The position numbers and the translations under genes were made by a program. Below, piece by piece: positions 1-8,972 of a stretch of DNA of 64,000 nucleotides. The notes below the pieces were generated by a model that was not told the DNA's origin, did no database searches, and worked only from the letters and a program-made list of their open reading frames with translations. Source of the DNA: Bacteroidia bacterium (GTDB lineage Bacteria > Bacteroidota > Bacteroidia > Palsa-965); contig JALONL010000022.1 of the NCBI GenBank assembly GCA_025454955.1, positions 1-64,000 on the forward strand. Reading direction: 5' to 3'. Positions within the stretch are counted from its first letter, which is position 1, and every line of letters begins with the position of its first letter.

Positions 1-323
1 TCTGTGGGGTTGGTTGGATGATCCCTTCTTCAGACCCCCCGAAAAGGCTGATTTGGCTCAGGTAAGGTTATTCTGAAAATTTATTTTGGACAGCTGTGAT
101 TTCAGAAAAACCGGATCAATGTAACTATGCACTGTTTTTCCCTGGATAAAATTAACTTTCAGGGAACAAATAAATTTTATAGTGGAATTGATGTATTTTT
201 CTGTTAATCAGTTTTTTGTGGGTAGGATAACCTCGGTTAGAAAGCTAATTAATTTCAACGGTAAACTTGTGTACTTTTTATTTCATGCTGAAATTACGAT
301 CATCAACTAAACTGCCCATATTC
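1..323. other. Intergenic stretch, possibly with the tail of an upstream gene
   Basis: There is no complete gene here. One plus-strand frame is open from base 2 to a TGA at 74-76 and reads as about 24 plausible residues (LWGWLDDPFFRPPEKA and on), so it could be the 3' end of a gene cut by the window edge; this is too short to identify. The rest, 77-323, is AT-rich. It has no clear TAnnTTTG promoter, only the near-match TACTTTTT about 45 bases before the first gene, and no terminator was seen. Confidence 0.3.
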
Positions 324-2051
324 ATGAAACATCTTTTCGCTGCATCTGTTTTACTTCTTGCCTGCCCGATTTACGCACAGATTCCCACCGCAACCTGGGC
401 CCGGCAAAACGGCAGCGGCGATTATGAGCGCGCAGCGGTTGTGGTAGCCGATGCAGCCGGTAATGTATATTCATGCGGCAAATTTGAGAGTACAGTCGAT
501 TTCAATCCTGCTCCCGGTTCGGGAAATAATATTTACAATCTTGTTTCGCAGGGTGGCAGCGACGGGTATTTGCAAAAGCTCGATGCCTCGGGCAATTTTC
601 TCTGGGCCCTGCAAATTGGAAGCACCAGTGCCGATGAAGTAACCGGACTTACTATTGATGATGCCGGAAACATAATTGTAACCGGCTATTTTACCGGAAT
701 GGTTGACATGGATCCGGGAACAGGAGCGGTTATGCTGGGTTCGTCGCCCACCTGGATTTCTGATTTGTTTGTGGCTAATTTTTCGCCGCAGGGACAGCTT
801 AACTGGGCAAAATCACTGAGTGGCCCGGCACAGGAAAATGCCATGAGTGTGTGCAGGGGAAGCAACGGACAGTCGGTAATTGCCGGTTCGTTTGAGAATA
901 CGGTCGATTTTGATCCGGGCCCGGCTGTAAATGCGCAAACAGCGGTGGGAAGCAATGATGCATTTGTGCTGGTGCTCAACAGCATGGGCAATTTTGTGTG
1001 GGCAAAATCATTCGGCGGAAATGGCTTCGACCAGGTAAATGCAGTGCGTACAGATGCACAGGGCCGGATAGTGGCAGCCGGGCAGTTTGAAGACAGTGTG
1101 GATTTCGATCCCGGCGCTGGCAGTTTCTGGCTTTCCTCGGCAGGAAGAAGCGATGCATTTGTGCTTCAGCTAAATTCATCGGGCATTTTTAACTGGTCTG
1201 GCCAAATTGGCGGAGCCGAAAAAGATGCGGCAAACGACGTGGCAACTGATGCCTCGGGCAACATATATCTTACCGGTAAAATAATTGGCAGTGCCGATGC
1301 AGATCCCGGCCCCGGCGTGTTTACGCTCAACGATAGTCTGCTTGCCGGCGGTTGCATGGTGGTAAAACTAAACCAAACCGGCACACTCGCCTGGGCCTAT
1401 ATGCTGGCCAACACACAGCCGGTTGACGGAACTGCCATTGAAATAGGCGATGACGGCGCACTTTACATTGCCCTCAATTTCTTCGACACGCTCGATGCCG
1501 ACCCATCGGCCGCTGTGGCAAACTACATTCAAAACGGAAGCAACACGGCATCCGACTTTCTGATTATCCGCAACGATACGGCCGGGCAGTTCAACTGGGC
1601 ATTTTCCATTGGCGGCATTTACGACGATTTTGTGCAGGATGTGTATGTAAATACGCTCGGTGTGGTTTATGCAACCGGCGAATACACCGTTTCTGCCGAT
1701 TTTGATCCGGCAAGTACTTCACTCGTACTTACCTCGGACTGGCAAAACAGCGATGTGTTTGTGGTACGTTACGATCAGTCGGGTGTGGGAATACCTTCGT
1801 TGCCCGCAGAAGATATCTCATTTCGCGCTTATCCCAATCCTTTTGTAAGCGAACTTATTATTGAATCAGAAATAATCACAGGCTCAGTAAACATCAGAAT
1901 TACCGATCTGAGCGGGCGCGAAATATATTCGCAGCAGCGCACCTCTGCGCCGCTTTCGCGGATTGAGTTGAATGTGCCGGAAGGTGTGTATCTGATTTCA
2001 ATAACCGACAAATCGGGCAATACAGCGGTGGGCCGTGTGGTGAAACAGTAG
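324..2051 (+). CDS. Secreted T9SS type A cargo protein with VDFDPG repeats
   Basis: 575-residue secreted protein. The start at 324 is chosen because it opens directly into a signal peptide (MKHLFAASVLLLACPIYAQ); the frame is open further upstream without one. The body is built from roughly 60-80-residue beta-rich repeats of the SBBP/beta-propeller type, each with a DAxGNxYxxGxF strand followed by a loop such as VDFNPAPGS, VDMDPGTGA, VDFDPGPAV, VDFDPGAGS or ADADPGPGV; about seven such loops are visible. The last ~75 residues (FRAYPNPF, then DLSGREIY, then GVYLISITD) form a type A T9SS sorting domain, which in this phylum directs export across the outer membrane. It ends one base before the stop of a convergent gene. 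The cargo function is unknown; an adhesive or structural surface protein is an inference. Confidence 0.8.
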   Translation: MKHLFAASVLLLACPIYAQIPTATWARQNGSGDYERAAVVVADAAGNVYSCGKFESTVDFNPAPGSGNNIYNLVSQGGSDGYLQKLDASGNFLWALQIGSTSADEVTGLTIDDAGNIIVTGYFTGMVDMDPGTGAVMLGSSPTWISDLFVANFSPQGQLNWAKSLSGPAQENAMSVCRGSNGQSVIAGSFENTVDFDPGPAVNAQTAVGSNDAFVLVLNSMGNFVWAKSFGGNGFDQVNAVRTDAQGRIVAAGQFEDSVDFDPGAGSFWLSSAGRSDAFVLQLNSSGIFNWSGQIGGAEKDAANDVATDASGNIYLTGKIIGSADADPGPGVFTLNDSLLAGGCMVVKLNQTGTLAWAYMLANTQPVDGTAIEIGDDGALYIALNFFDTLDADPSAAVANYIQNGSNTASDFLIIRNDTAGQFNWAFSIGGIYDDFVQDVYVNTLGVVYATGEYTVSADFDPASTSLVLTSDWQNSDVFVVRYDQSGVGIPSLPAEDISFRAYPNPFVSELIIESEIITGSVNIRITDLSGREIYSQQRTSAPLSRIELNVPEGVYLISITDKSGNTAVGRVVKQ

Positions 2052-2052
2052 G

Positions 2053-3267
2053 CTAATACAAATCAGAATCAGAAATCAAATCCTGCACATCATGATACTG
2101 AATTTTTGCCGCATCTGCCTTTGTGCTTCTTCCCGGAATATCGCCATTGCCGGGCATATTGCTTCCGTCGGCCACATCCACACTGTTGTTCAGTTCAAAA
2201 GCATCATACATCAGATAATTGCCTGCCGAGGTTTTGGCCTTGCCAAATCTTACCGTAAATCCGAAGTTTACAAAGAAGGCATTTTCACTCACTCTGCCAT
2301 TGTAAAAAGGCCGCAACTGCCCCAATACACGTGGCGAATTGTTGAACGATTTCGAAAACATAAGTACCCGGTTACGGTTATATCCTCCCGAAAGAAAAAA
2401 GCTGAAATTGCTGCCCGTGCGGTATTCTATGCGCAAACCGTTGGCTAATCCGGCAATGCCCAGTTGCAGGGTTCTGTCGCTGCCTGCATACAACGCACTG
2501 TCGCTGTTGCTTATGGCAAACAAACCGCCGTGCGCACGGGTGTAAGCACTGATGCTGAGTTTTGGCGTGGGCTGAAAAACCAATTGCGCAAAACGCGGGT
2601 ATTGCGCAGTAAAATACAGCTTGCCATCGAGCCGCCCCAGTCTTACGCCAAATGTGGGCAGCACCAAACTGTTGCCCAGTCTGAATGTACGTGTAAAGCC
2701 GGCGCGCAGACTAAAGCCCGGATGCACCATCCAGTTAAACACTGCCGTGGTGGCAAACCTGCTTTGCTGCGTACGCTGCCCGCGGTACAAATCGCTTACC
2801 ACAAAGGGCGAAGCATCATAAAACACCACAAACTTCGACCCGAATGTGTATAACATACGCAAACTCACACCCGTGCGTGAAAGCACATGCTGGTGTTCGA
2901 GCCCCGAAAACTGTGGCGCAATGCGCACCACACCGGCAGTAAAGAGGAGATGAAACGTGTTTACATCGGTGCTGTCTTTCCGGCCAAAACGGGTATGTGT
3001 GTAAAGCGGAGTAATGAACGCCAGTTGCTGTTCGCCCAAACGGTAATCCTGCAGCGTATCGTTTATGCTTTGCGAAAAACGCCGCACAGGCACCAGCGGC
3101 TGTACCGCGGTGCCAAATGCACTGAATGAAAGCGATGGCCGTATGTAATTGCGCACCACACGCTGCGGTTTCAATCGCAGCGAGCCTGGTTGTGAGGTAC
3201 TGTCGGTGCCGGCTTTGAGCAGGAGCGGAGAGAAGGCCAGGCAGAGGAAAAAACAAATGCGTTTCAT
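2053..3267 (-). CDS. Outer-membrane beta-barrel protein, last gene of ECF sigma operon
   Basis: 404 residues from ATG 3267 (MKRICFFLCLAFSPLLLKAG signal peptide; an in-frame ATG at 3276 adds three residues). After the signal peptide the protein alternates aromatic and polar residues in strands throughout (for example FTAGVVRIAP, SFFLSGGYNRN, FFVNFGFTVRFGK), typical of an outer-membrane barrel. A polar tail of about 50 residues follows the last strand. It is the fourth gene in a row with the sigma factor, anti-sigma-like and CpxP-like genes, separated by 13 bases from the last of these, so it may be a target or sensor of that envelope-stress unit. I do not recognise a named family. Confidence 0.65.
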   Translation of the reverse strand: MKRICFFLCLAFSPLLLKAGTDSTSQPGSLRLKPQRVVRNYIRPSLSFSAFGTAVQPLVPVRRFSQSINDTLQDYRLGEQQLAFITPLYTHTRFGRKDSTDVNTFHLLFTAGVVRIAPQFSGLEHQHVLSRTGVSLRMLYTFGSKFVVFYDASPFVVSDLYRGQRTQQSRFATTAVFNWMVHPGFSLRAGFTRTFRLGNSLVLPTFGVRLGRLDGKLYFTAQYPRFAQLVFQPTPKLSISAYTRAHGGLFAISNSDSALYAGSDRTLQLGIAGLANGLRIEYRTGSNFSFFLSGGYNRNRVLMFSKSFNNSPRVLGQLRPFYNGRVSENAFFVNFGFTVRFGKAKTSAGNYLMYDAFELNNSVDVADGSNMPGNGDIPGRSTKADAAKIQYHDVQDLISDSDLY

Positions 3268-3280
3268 ATCGTGCATGGCT

Positions 3281-3748
3281 TTAGTTTTGGCCCTGTTTGG
3301 GTTTGCCGGAGTTGTCTTCGGTAACCTGTTTCACCAGTTCCTTTTTAAATTCTTCTTCGGCTACATAAAGCAGGGCTAATTTTTTGGCGGGCAAAATGGT
3401 TTTGAGTTTGGCATGAAGCTCGGCCTGAAGTTTTACGTCTTCTTCGCGGAAACGTATTTCTTCATCGGCCAGGCGGGTGAGTTCTTCGCTGCTCAGTTGC
3501 TCGGCCTGTTCGCGTATTTTGCGGCGATTTTCGGCGGCCTGTTTGCGCAGGGCATCGCGTTTGTCCTGATACTCGTTATATACAGGCCAGAACACCTGTG
3601 CTTCGGCCGGAGTAAGGGCCAGACGCTGGGTAAGAAAAGCCACCCGCAATGCCTGCACACGCTCGGCTCCCGATTGGGTGGGCGCAGTTTGTGCGTGCAG
3701 CGTATGCGAGGCAATAAGCATGAGCAATATGTAGAGAATGCGTTTCAT
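3281..3748 (-). CDS. CpxP/Spy-like periplasmic protein
   Basis: 155 residues with a signal peptide (MKRILYILLMLIASHTLHAQ). The mature part is almost wholly charged alpha helix: LALTPAEAQVFWPVYNEYQ, then a KRDALRKQ/ENRRKIREQ helix and an ELTRLADEEIRFREED helix. This is the layout of Bacteroidota 'sensor of ECF-type sigma factor' proteins, related to the Spy/CpxP/heavy-metal-sensor group, where an LT-x-x-Q-type segment starts each helical hairpin. It lies 17 bases after the anti-sigma-like gene and before the outer-membrane barrel gene. Likely role (inference): a periplasmic chaperone or ligand sensor that modulates the sigma/anti-sigma pair. The C terminus is short and polar (SGKPKQGQN). Confidence 0.7.
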   Translation of the reverse strand: MKRILYILLMLIASHTLHAQTAPTQSGAERVQALRVAFLTQRLALTPAEAQVFWPVYNEYQDKRDALRKQAAENRRKIREQAEQLSSEELTRLADEEIRFREEDVKLQAELHAKLKTILPAKKLALLYVAEEEFKKELVKQVTEDNSGKPKQGQN

Positions 3749-3765
3749 GGCAATCGTTTGTACTG

Positions 3766-4869
3766 TTAATCTATGGGATCAAGTATGTCGCCGAGTTCGG
3801 TATTTTCGAGGTAATAGCGTAATTCGGCGTTGTTATCGGTATTGGCTGGCTGCACTGTTTGCCCGAGTTGTTCGGCAGCATAGTCGGCGAGAATATATTC
3901 GTCTATCATCTCCACATCCAGAGCGGGCTTTTGCTGCACCACGGGTATGGTTGTTTCAGGCTGTGTGTTTATCCTGTTTTTCTTTTTTACCACCGGAGCC
4001 TCAGCAACCTGAATTACTTCCGGCGCAGGCTGCACCGTTTCAAAACGGGGCATGGGCAGCGGCTTGTAGCTGGCCAAACCGGCGGCACGGCCTTCGGTGG
4101 CAGTATTGTTTGCCATAAGCCACCATGCCGCACCTATAAGTAATGCCACCGATGCAGCTATGGCCACAATGCGGCTGCGCGTGTGCATGGTAAGCGCAAT
4201 TACTTTTCCGCCACGATCTTCGCCGGTTTGGGCAAGAATACGGTCGGGCAATGTGTCGAAGTAGTCGGGCGGCACATCGGTATCGGCACCTTCGCCAAGA
4301 ATATCGGCCGATGTGCGTTGCATTACCTTTTCGGTAAGTGCATTGAAGTAGCCATCGGGCAGCGCAAAGCCTTCGTCCTGCTTCACATTGTCGAGCGCAA
4401 GCAGCGCAGGCAGTTCGGCTTCAAAATTTTCGAAATATCCTTCAGGTGCTTCGGTGAGCGAATTTTTCTCCGAAGGAAATTCAAGTTTTGCATTCAGCTC
4501 AGCGGCCAGCTCATCGAAATACGTGTCGGGCACTTCAAGGCCCGAAGTGGCAGGCAGCGAGGTAATGGCTTCTATGCGCTGCAAAAAATCATTGTGATAA
4601 TCTCCGGGCACAGGCAGTTCGCCCGATTCGGGGAGTTGCAGCAGTGCTTCGAGACGTTCACTAAAATCGGCTTCGTAGTTTTCGGGCTGGGCGGTAAATC
4701 CGTCGGCGGCGGGCAAGTTTACCTGCGCCAGCACTTCATCGGCCAGCCCGTCAAAGTAACCATCGGGAACAACCATTCCTTCCGTGTGCTGCAAACTGTG
4801 CAGCAACGGGGCATGAACCGAAAGGTCGTCGGAATCAGGCGGAAGGATATGTGTTTCGTCGTGGTTCAT
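3766..4869 (-). CDS. Membrane anti-sigma-like protein with seven PxxYF repeats
   Basis: 367 residues, no signal peptide, one transmembrane helix at about 232-252 (IVAIAASVALLIGAAWWLM), so the N-terminal 230 residues should be cytoplasmic and the last 115 periplasmic. It sits 9 bases after the ECF sigma gene, the usual place for the cognate anti-sigma factor. There is no zinc-binding HxxxCxxC anti-sigma domain. The cytoplasmic part instead holds seven imperfect copies of a segment with core P-x-x-Y-F/x-x-x-L-x-x-x-L, starting near residues 34 (VPDGYFDGLADEVLAQV), 61, 87, 113, 141, 170 and 199 (VPPDYFDTLPDRILAQT), spaced 26-29 residues apart. A single such segment is common near the N terminus of Bacteroidota anti-sigma candidates; the multiplication is unusual. 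The region is very acidic. Confidence 0.7.
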   Translation of the reverse strand: MNHDETHILPPDSDDLSVHAPLLHSLQHTEGMVVPDGYFDGLADEVLAQVNLPAADGFTAQPENYEADFSERLEALLQLPESGELPVPGDYHNDFLQRIEAITSLPATSGLEVPDTYFDELAAELNAKLEFPSEKNSLTEAPEGYFENFEAELPALLALDNVKQDEGFALPDGYFNALTEKVMQRTSADILGEGADTDVPPDYFDTLPDRILAQTGEDRGGKVIALTMHTRSRIVAIAASVALLIGAAWWLMANNTATEGRAAGLASYKPLPMPRFETVQPAPEVIQVAEAPVVKKKNRINTQPETTIPVVQQKPALDVEMIDEYILADYAAEQLGQTVQPANTDNNAELRYYLENTELGDILDPID

Positions 4870-4878
4870 GTAGGTTGT

Positions 4879-5463
4879 TCAGGACATTGCCTGGCTGGTG
4901 TTTCTGATGTAGGCTTCTATTTTTTTCACGGCATGATGGTAGGAGGCTTTCAGCGCTCCCACCGAAGTGTCGAGCACGGCCGACATATCTTCGTACCGCA
5001 TTTCTTCAAAGTATTTCATGTTAAACACCAGCCGCTGTTTTTCGGGCAGTGTTTGTATGGCAAGTTGGAGTTTCTTCTGTATTTCATCGCCGCAAAAGAA
5101 ATTGTCGTCCTGCAATTTGTTTTCTATCGAGTACTCCACATCGCCAAAGCGCACCTGCAAATCGGCTTTTCGCTGGCGGATGAAACTCAGTGTTTCGTTG
5201 GTGGCAATGCGGTACAGCCAGGTGTATAACTGAGCATCTTCCTTAAACCCGTCGAGCGCGCGCCATACTTTAATAAATGTGTTTTGCAGTACATCGTCGG
5301 TATCGTCATGGTCCACCAGCATACGACGAATGTGCCAGTACAGCTTTTTCTGGTAGCGCGTTACCAGCACCTTGAAAATCTGCTGGCGCAGCGCCGCGCC
5401 CGGCGAATCGCCGGATGCCTGTCTGAACTGCTGCAGGAGTTGTATATCGCTTAGGTCGTTCAT
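4879..5463 (-). CDS. ECF-family RNA polymerase sigma factor
   Basis: 194 residues, the usual size of an ECF sigma factor. Sigma region 2 is at about 30-100 (DDTDDVLQNTFIKVWRALDGF, then LYTWLYRIATNETLSFIRQRKA, the promoter -10 recognition part). Region 4 is at about 130-185 (IQTLPEKQRLVFNMKYFEEM, then MSAVLDTSVGALKASYHHAVKKI, the helix-turn-helix for the -35 side). It is the first gene of a four-gene minus-strand operon with its likely membrane anti-sigma, a CpxP-like protein and an outer-membrane barrel. The start codon lies only 9 bases after a hairpin and U-run at 5473-5505, so its expression depends either on read-through from the transketolase operon or on a promoter I could not place. 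Confidence 0.88.
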   Translation of the reverse strand: MNDLSDIQLLQQFRQASGDSPGAALRQQIFKVLVTRYQKKLYWHIRRMLVDHDDTDDVLQNTFIKVWRALDGFKEDAQLYTWLYRIATNETLSFIRQRKADLQVRFGDVEYSIENKLQDDNFFCGDEIQKKLQLAIQTLPEKQRLVFNMKYFEEMRYEDMSAVLDTSVGALKASYHHAVKKIEAYIRNTSQAMS

Positions 5464-5472
5464 TCAATTAAA

Positions 5473-5535
5473 AAGCTGCGCCGGTTTAGTTTCCGTGCGC
5501 AGCTTCTGTGTATTCAAAAATGCCTGTACTCAGGC
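5473..5535 (-). terminator. Hairpins between transketolase and sigma operons
   Basis: On the minus strand a 9-bp stem (AAGCTGCGC at 5505-5497 paired with GCGCAGCTT at 5481-5473) runs into a T stretch (TTTT, 5474-5471) and looks like an intrinsic terminator for the transketolase operon. A second small hairpin, GCCTG/CAGGC, at 5522-5535 overlaps the transketolase stop codon. The main stem ends only nine bases before the sigma factor start codon, so it could also act as an attenuator or translation block for the sigma gene. Confidence 0.6.
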
Positions 5536-6492
5536 GTTTTTGCGACTCACAGCGCGGAGGGCTGCTTCCACAATATCGTTTGTGCCGAGACCGTATTTGA
5601 GCATAAGCTCATCAGGTGTCCCGCTTTCGCCAAACGAATCGTTTACGGCTACATATTCCAGCGGGGTGGGGGTGGTGCGTGCCAGCAGTTGTGCTATGCT
5701 GTCGCCCAGACCTCCGTGCCGCTGGTGCTCCTCCGCCGAAACGGCGCACCGGGTTTTCCGAATTGAAGATAAGACTGCTTCTTCATCCAAAGGTTTAATC
5801 GTGTGTATATTGATTATTTCGGCGCTTATTCCTTTGGCGTGTAAAATGAGCTGGGCTTCGAGTGCTTTCCACACCAAATGCCCTGTGGCAAAGATACTTA
5901 CGTCGGTGCCTTCTACCAGATGAAGGGCTTTGCCAATTTCAAATTTCTGATCGGCCGGGGTGAAATTGGGCACCGTGGGGCGGCCAAAACGCAGGTAAAC
6001 CGGCCCGTCGTAGTCGGCAATGGCTATGGTGGCGGCTTTGGTCTGGTTGTAATCGCAGGGATTGATAACCACCATACCCGGCAGCATTTTCATCAGGCCG
6101 ATGTCTTCGAGAATCTGGTGTGTGGCACCGTCCTCGCCTAAGGTAAGACCGGCGTGCGAGGCACATATTTTCACGTTTTTGCCAGAGTAAGCAATGCTCT
6201 GGCGGATCTGGTCGTACACACGGCCTGTGGAGAAATTGGCAAACGTGCCGGTAAACGGAATTTTACCGCCAATGGTAAGCCCTGCGGCCATGCCCATCAT
6301 ATTGGCTTCGGCGATACCGGTCTGAAAGAAGCGTTCGGGAAACTCTTTCTGAAACGCATCCATTTTCAGTGAGCCGGTAAGATCGGCGCAGAGCGCCACC
6401 ACTTCCGGGTTTTTACGGCCCAATTCAAGCAAACCGGCACCGAATCCGGAGCGGGTGTCTTTCTTTTCGCTGAAGGTGTAGGTGTGTTCCAT
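5530..6492 (-). CDS. Transketolase, C-terminal subunit
   Basis: 320 residues from ATG 6492; the frame opens 12 bases earlier only with TTG. It matches the pyrimidine-binding and C-terminal domains of thiamine-diphosphate transketolases: [20 protein letters not shown] at the start, the conserved [19 protein letters not shown] (the Glu that activates the cofactor), EDGATHQ, and the C-terminal domain with [14 protein letters not shown] and [18 protein letters not shown]. With the N-terminal subunit encoded at 7910-8758 it should form one enzyme moving two-carbon units in the pentose phosphate pathway. Split transketolases are known in Bacteroidota and archaea. The halves here are separated by a VWA-protein gene; this gene starts 8 bases after that gene's stop. 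Confidence 0.9.
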   Translation of the reverse strand: MEHTYTFSEKKDTRSGFGAGLLELGRKNPEVVALCADLTGSLKMDAFQKEFPERFFQTGIAEANMMGMAAGLTIGGKIPFTGTFANFSTGRVYDQIRQSIAYSGKNVKICASHAGLTLGEDGATHQILEDIGLMKMLPGMVVINPCDYNQTKAATIAIADYDGPVYLRFGRPTVPNFTPADQKFEIGKALHLVEGTDVSIFATGHLVWKALEAQLILHAKGISAEIINIHTIKPLDEEAVLSSIRKTRCAVSAEEHQRHGGLGDSIAQLLARTTPTPLEYVAVNDSFGESGTPDELMLKYGLGTNDIVEAALRAVSRKNA

Positions 6493-6500
6493 GTGTGTAA

Positions 6501-7901
6501 TCAAAAGAGTTTTACGGTAATTTGCCCGCCCGGCTCCACTTTAAAGCGGCGCTCGATGGTGTAAACGGTTTCGCGTGCGCTTACCGGACGGTAAACAATG
6601 CGGTAATTTCCGGGTTGCAGCACAATGCTTTCGTTTGTTTGCTTGCTGTTTAGGTTGCATACGAATCTGAGTTCGTTTTTCTCCTCCACAAACAACTGTC
6701 CGGGCCCTTCGGAGGGTTTAAACAGCGTAAGCATTCCGGCCTGGGGAATTTGTATGAGTGTGGTTTTGCTTTGCCCCACATCCACATTATACATATATAT
6801 ACGCGGGTTGGAGAGAATTTCGAGATCGTATTTCCCCACAATATACTTTTCCAGCCGCCCGAATTCCTGCACGTTAACGGTTTGCATCTGTCCGGCTTTG
6901 CGCACAATACAGGGCAGGCGGTCGTAATTGCTTACACCGGCCATTTGCAGGTTCAGGAAACCTTGCGGGGCATCCACGGCAATTACATTGTGTTTGCCGG
7001 GGGTAATGGTAATGTTTTCCTTTACCACCTGCGGAATGGTATGCACCACCAATTTATAGGTACTCAGCGGGTCGAGGATAACGGTGTCGGGCAGTCCGCG
7101 GTTGTTCATGGTGTGCATGTAGCTGTATCGAATGGCGCCGGTTTGCTGGTCGTAAAAGGTCATGGCCACATCGGTTTCGCTGGGGCGGCTGGCCTGGTCG
7201 AGCAGGTTTACCTGGCAGGTGGTGTTGTTTAGCGCCTGCGAAACCACAATGTTGAGCACATTGGTAAAGGTTTGTTCGGTAGAAACGTCGTAAAAACGGC
7301 CAATACAGGCCAGCGATTCGTAGTTGCCGTTGAGGCCCACGCCAATTACAAACGGTTTCAGCGTAATACCTTGCGACTGTAATGCCAGCGAAATGGCACA
7401 GGGGTCGCCGTTGCATTCTTCAATGCCGTCGGTAATGAGAATGATGATGTTGCGTGTGGTTTTGCCGTCTTTGGGAAAATCGGCCCCGCATTTTTCGAGG
7501 GTGTAGGCAATGGGCGTGGTGCCGCGCGGTACAATGCCTTCGAGTTTTTGTTTCATCTGCGGCACGGACACCGAGGGCTTCGAAATGGGCACTTCGAGGC
7601 GTGTGTCTTCGCAGTTGCGCTGGGGCTGGAGGCTGTACTGGTGGCCATAGCAGCGCAGGCCAAGTTCGATGTTTTGTGCCGTGCGCAGGCTGTCTAAAAA
7701 TTTAGAAAGCAGGCTTTTGGCAATGTCCATTTTCCGCCCGGTTTGCCAGGTGCCGTACATGCTGAACGAAGCATCAAATACAAAAAGGATGCGCGTAAGC
7801 GGCTGCGGTTGTGTCTGTTGCTGGGCATACCCACGGTTTCCACCGAGGCAAATAACGGCCAGAACGAGAAGGAGGGAGCGGAAGAGGTGTTTTTTCAGCA
7901 T
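6501..7901 (-). CDS. Secreted VWA-domain protein between the two transketolase genes
   Basis: 466 residues from ATG 7901 with a signal peptide ([21 protein letters not shown]). Residues ~35-220 form a von Willebrand factor A domain with an intact MIDAS: DASFS near 43-47, the [13 protein letters not shown] threonine segment, and [16 protein letters not shown]. The remaining ~240 residues are beta-rich with repeated turns and are probably Ig-like or carboxypeptidase-regulatory-like modules ([19 protein letters not shown], then [15 protein letters not shown], then [13 protein letters not shown]). It is probably an envelope or periplasmic metal-dependent binding protein. It starts 8 bases after the transketolase N-subunit stop and ends 8 bases before the C-subunit start, so all three are probably co-transcribed. 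Its link to sugar metabolism is not evident. Confidence 0.8.
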   Translation of the reverse strand: MLKKHLFRSLLLVLAVICLGGNRGYAQQQTQPQPLTRILFVFDASFSMYGTWQTGRKMDIAKSLLSKFLDSLRTAQNIELGLRCYGHQYSLQPQRNCEDTRLEVPISKPSVSVPQMKQKLEGIVPRGTTPIAYTLEKCGADFPKDGKTTRNIIILITDGIEECNGDPCAISLALQSQGITLKPFVIGVGLNGNYESLACIGRFYDVSTEQTFTNVLNIVVSQALNNTTCQVNLLDQASRPSETDVAMTFYDQQTGAIRYSYMHTMNNRGLPDTVILDPLSTYKLVVHTIPQVVKENITITPGKHNVIAVDAPQGFLNLQMAGVSNYDRLPCIVRKAGQMQTVNVQEFGRLEKYIVGKYDLEILSNPRIYMYNVDVGQSKTTLIQIPQAGMLTLFKPSEGPGQLFVEEKNELRFVCNLNSKQTNESIVLQPGNYRIVYRPVSARETVYTIERRFKVEPGGQITVKLF

Positions 7902-7909
7902 GGTGCAGA

Positions 7910-8758
7910 TCAATAGTCGCCGAGCGTTTGGGGCAACTGTGCCAGAGCGGTGGCCAGTTGCTCATCGTTCGGGGCTACGCCGTGCCATTTGTGTGTGCCC
8001 ATCATAAAGTCAACGCCGTTGCCCATTTCGGTTTTCATGAGTATAACGACGGGTTTGCCTTTTCCGGTATGTGTTTTGGCCAGATTGAGCGTATCAATTA
8101 CAGCGCTGAGTACATTTCCCTGCGCCAGTTCGAGCACTTCCCAGCCAAACGACCTGAATTTTGCGGCCAGGTCGCCCATAGGTAATACTTTATCCGTCGG
8201 GCCGTCTATTTGCTGACCGTTAACATCAACTGTGGCAATCAGATTATCCACTTTATGGGCCGGGGCAGCCATTGCTGCTTCCCATATCTGACCTTCCTGC
8301 AGTTCACCGTCGCCGTGCAGCGAAAACACGAGCCGGGTATCACCATTCAATTTCTTTGCCAAAGCTGCCCCGATGGCCACCGAGAGCCCCTGACCGAGTG
8401 ATCCCGATGCCATGCGCACGCCCGGAAGCCCCTCGTGTGTGGTGGGATGCCCCTGCAAGCGAGAGTTTAAGCGACGGAAGGTAGTGAGTTCATTTACAGG
8501 GAAATAACCATTTCGGGCAAGCACGCTGTAGAATACCGGCGAGATATGTCCGTTGGAAAGGAAAAACACATCTTCATTTTTTCCGTCCATCGAAAAAGGC
8601 TGTGCCTGATGCTGCATCACACTGCCGTAGAGGGCCACAAAATATTCGGTGCAGCCCAGCGAGCCGCCGGGGTGACCGGAGTTTACGGCGTGAACCATGC
8701 GTACAATATCACGACGTACCTGAGAGCAGAGTTGTTCGAGTTCCTGAATGGAGGCCAT
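7910..8758 (-). CDS. Transketolase, N-terminal subunit
   Basis: 282 residues from ATG 8758. The frame is open upstream to 8863, but the extra 35 residues are not transketolase-like and a promoter lies inside them at 8795-8802. Thiamine-diphosphate-binding domain: HAVNSGHPGGSLG near the start, then the cofactor motif from LVFSLHGDGELQEGQIWEA through NLIATVDVNGQQIDGPT (the GDG...N pattern that binds Mg-diphosphate). It partners with the C-terminal subunit at 5530-6492, together making one complete transketolase of about 600 residues. It is the first gene of a three-gene minus-strand unit with the VWA protein in the middle. Confidence 0.9.
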   Translation of the reverse strand: MASIQELEQLCSQVRRDIVRMVHAVNSGHPGGSLGCTEYFVALYGSVMQHQAQPFSMDGKNEDVFFLSNGHISPVFYSVLARNGYFPVNELTTFRRLNSRLQGHPTTHEGLPGVRMASGSLGQGLSVAIGAALAKKLNGDTRLVFSLHGDGELQEGQIWEAAMAAPAHKVDNLIATVDVNGQQIDGPTDKVLPMGDLAAKFRSFGWEVLELAQGNVLSAVIDTLNLAKTHTGKGKPVVILMKTEMGNGVDFMMGTHKWHGVAPNDEQLATALAQLPQTLGDY

Positions 8759-8794
8759 AGCAGCGAGTGATGAGCTTTTTGATGAGATGCGCGT

Positions 8795-8802
8795 CAAAAG
8801 TA
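8795..8802 (-). promoter_or_regulatory. Bacteroidota-type promoter core for transketolase operon
   Basis: The minus strand reads TACTTTTG (TAnnTTTG), about 36 bases before ATG 8758. No good -33 TTG was seen at the expected distance. It supports the shorter start of the transketolase N subunit. Confidence 0.5.
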
Positions 8803-8907
8803 CAGGTTTTGCAGGGGCTGCGGCTTCGTGTTGATAACAATTAACCCTTGTTGAAAACTCCAAAGCTCCTGCCGCACAATAGGCGTACCATCACGCCCCG
8901 ATTGACG

Positions 8908-8915
8908 TATTTTTG
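8908..8915 (+). promoter_or_regulatory. Bacteroidota-type promoter core for ychF
   Basis: TATTTTTG, an exact TAnnTTTG match, 57 bases before the ychF start at 8973. No clear -33 element. It lies inside an upstream open extension of the ychF frame, which argues for the later start. Confidence 0.5.
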
Positions 8916-8972
8916 CCCTCCGGCAGCGGCCCGACGCGGCTGTCGCTCAATTTAACACTACCAGTTCCCGTT

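Noticed and set aside
4183..5229. Plus-strand frame opposite the sigma and anti-sigma genes
   Set aside because: Runs across two clear genes on the other strand and is rich in unlikely residues; a shadow.
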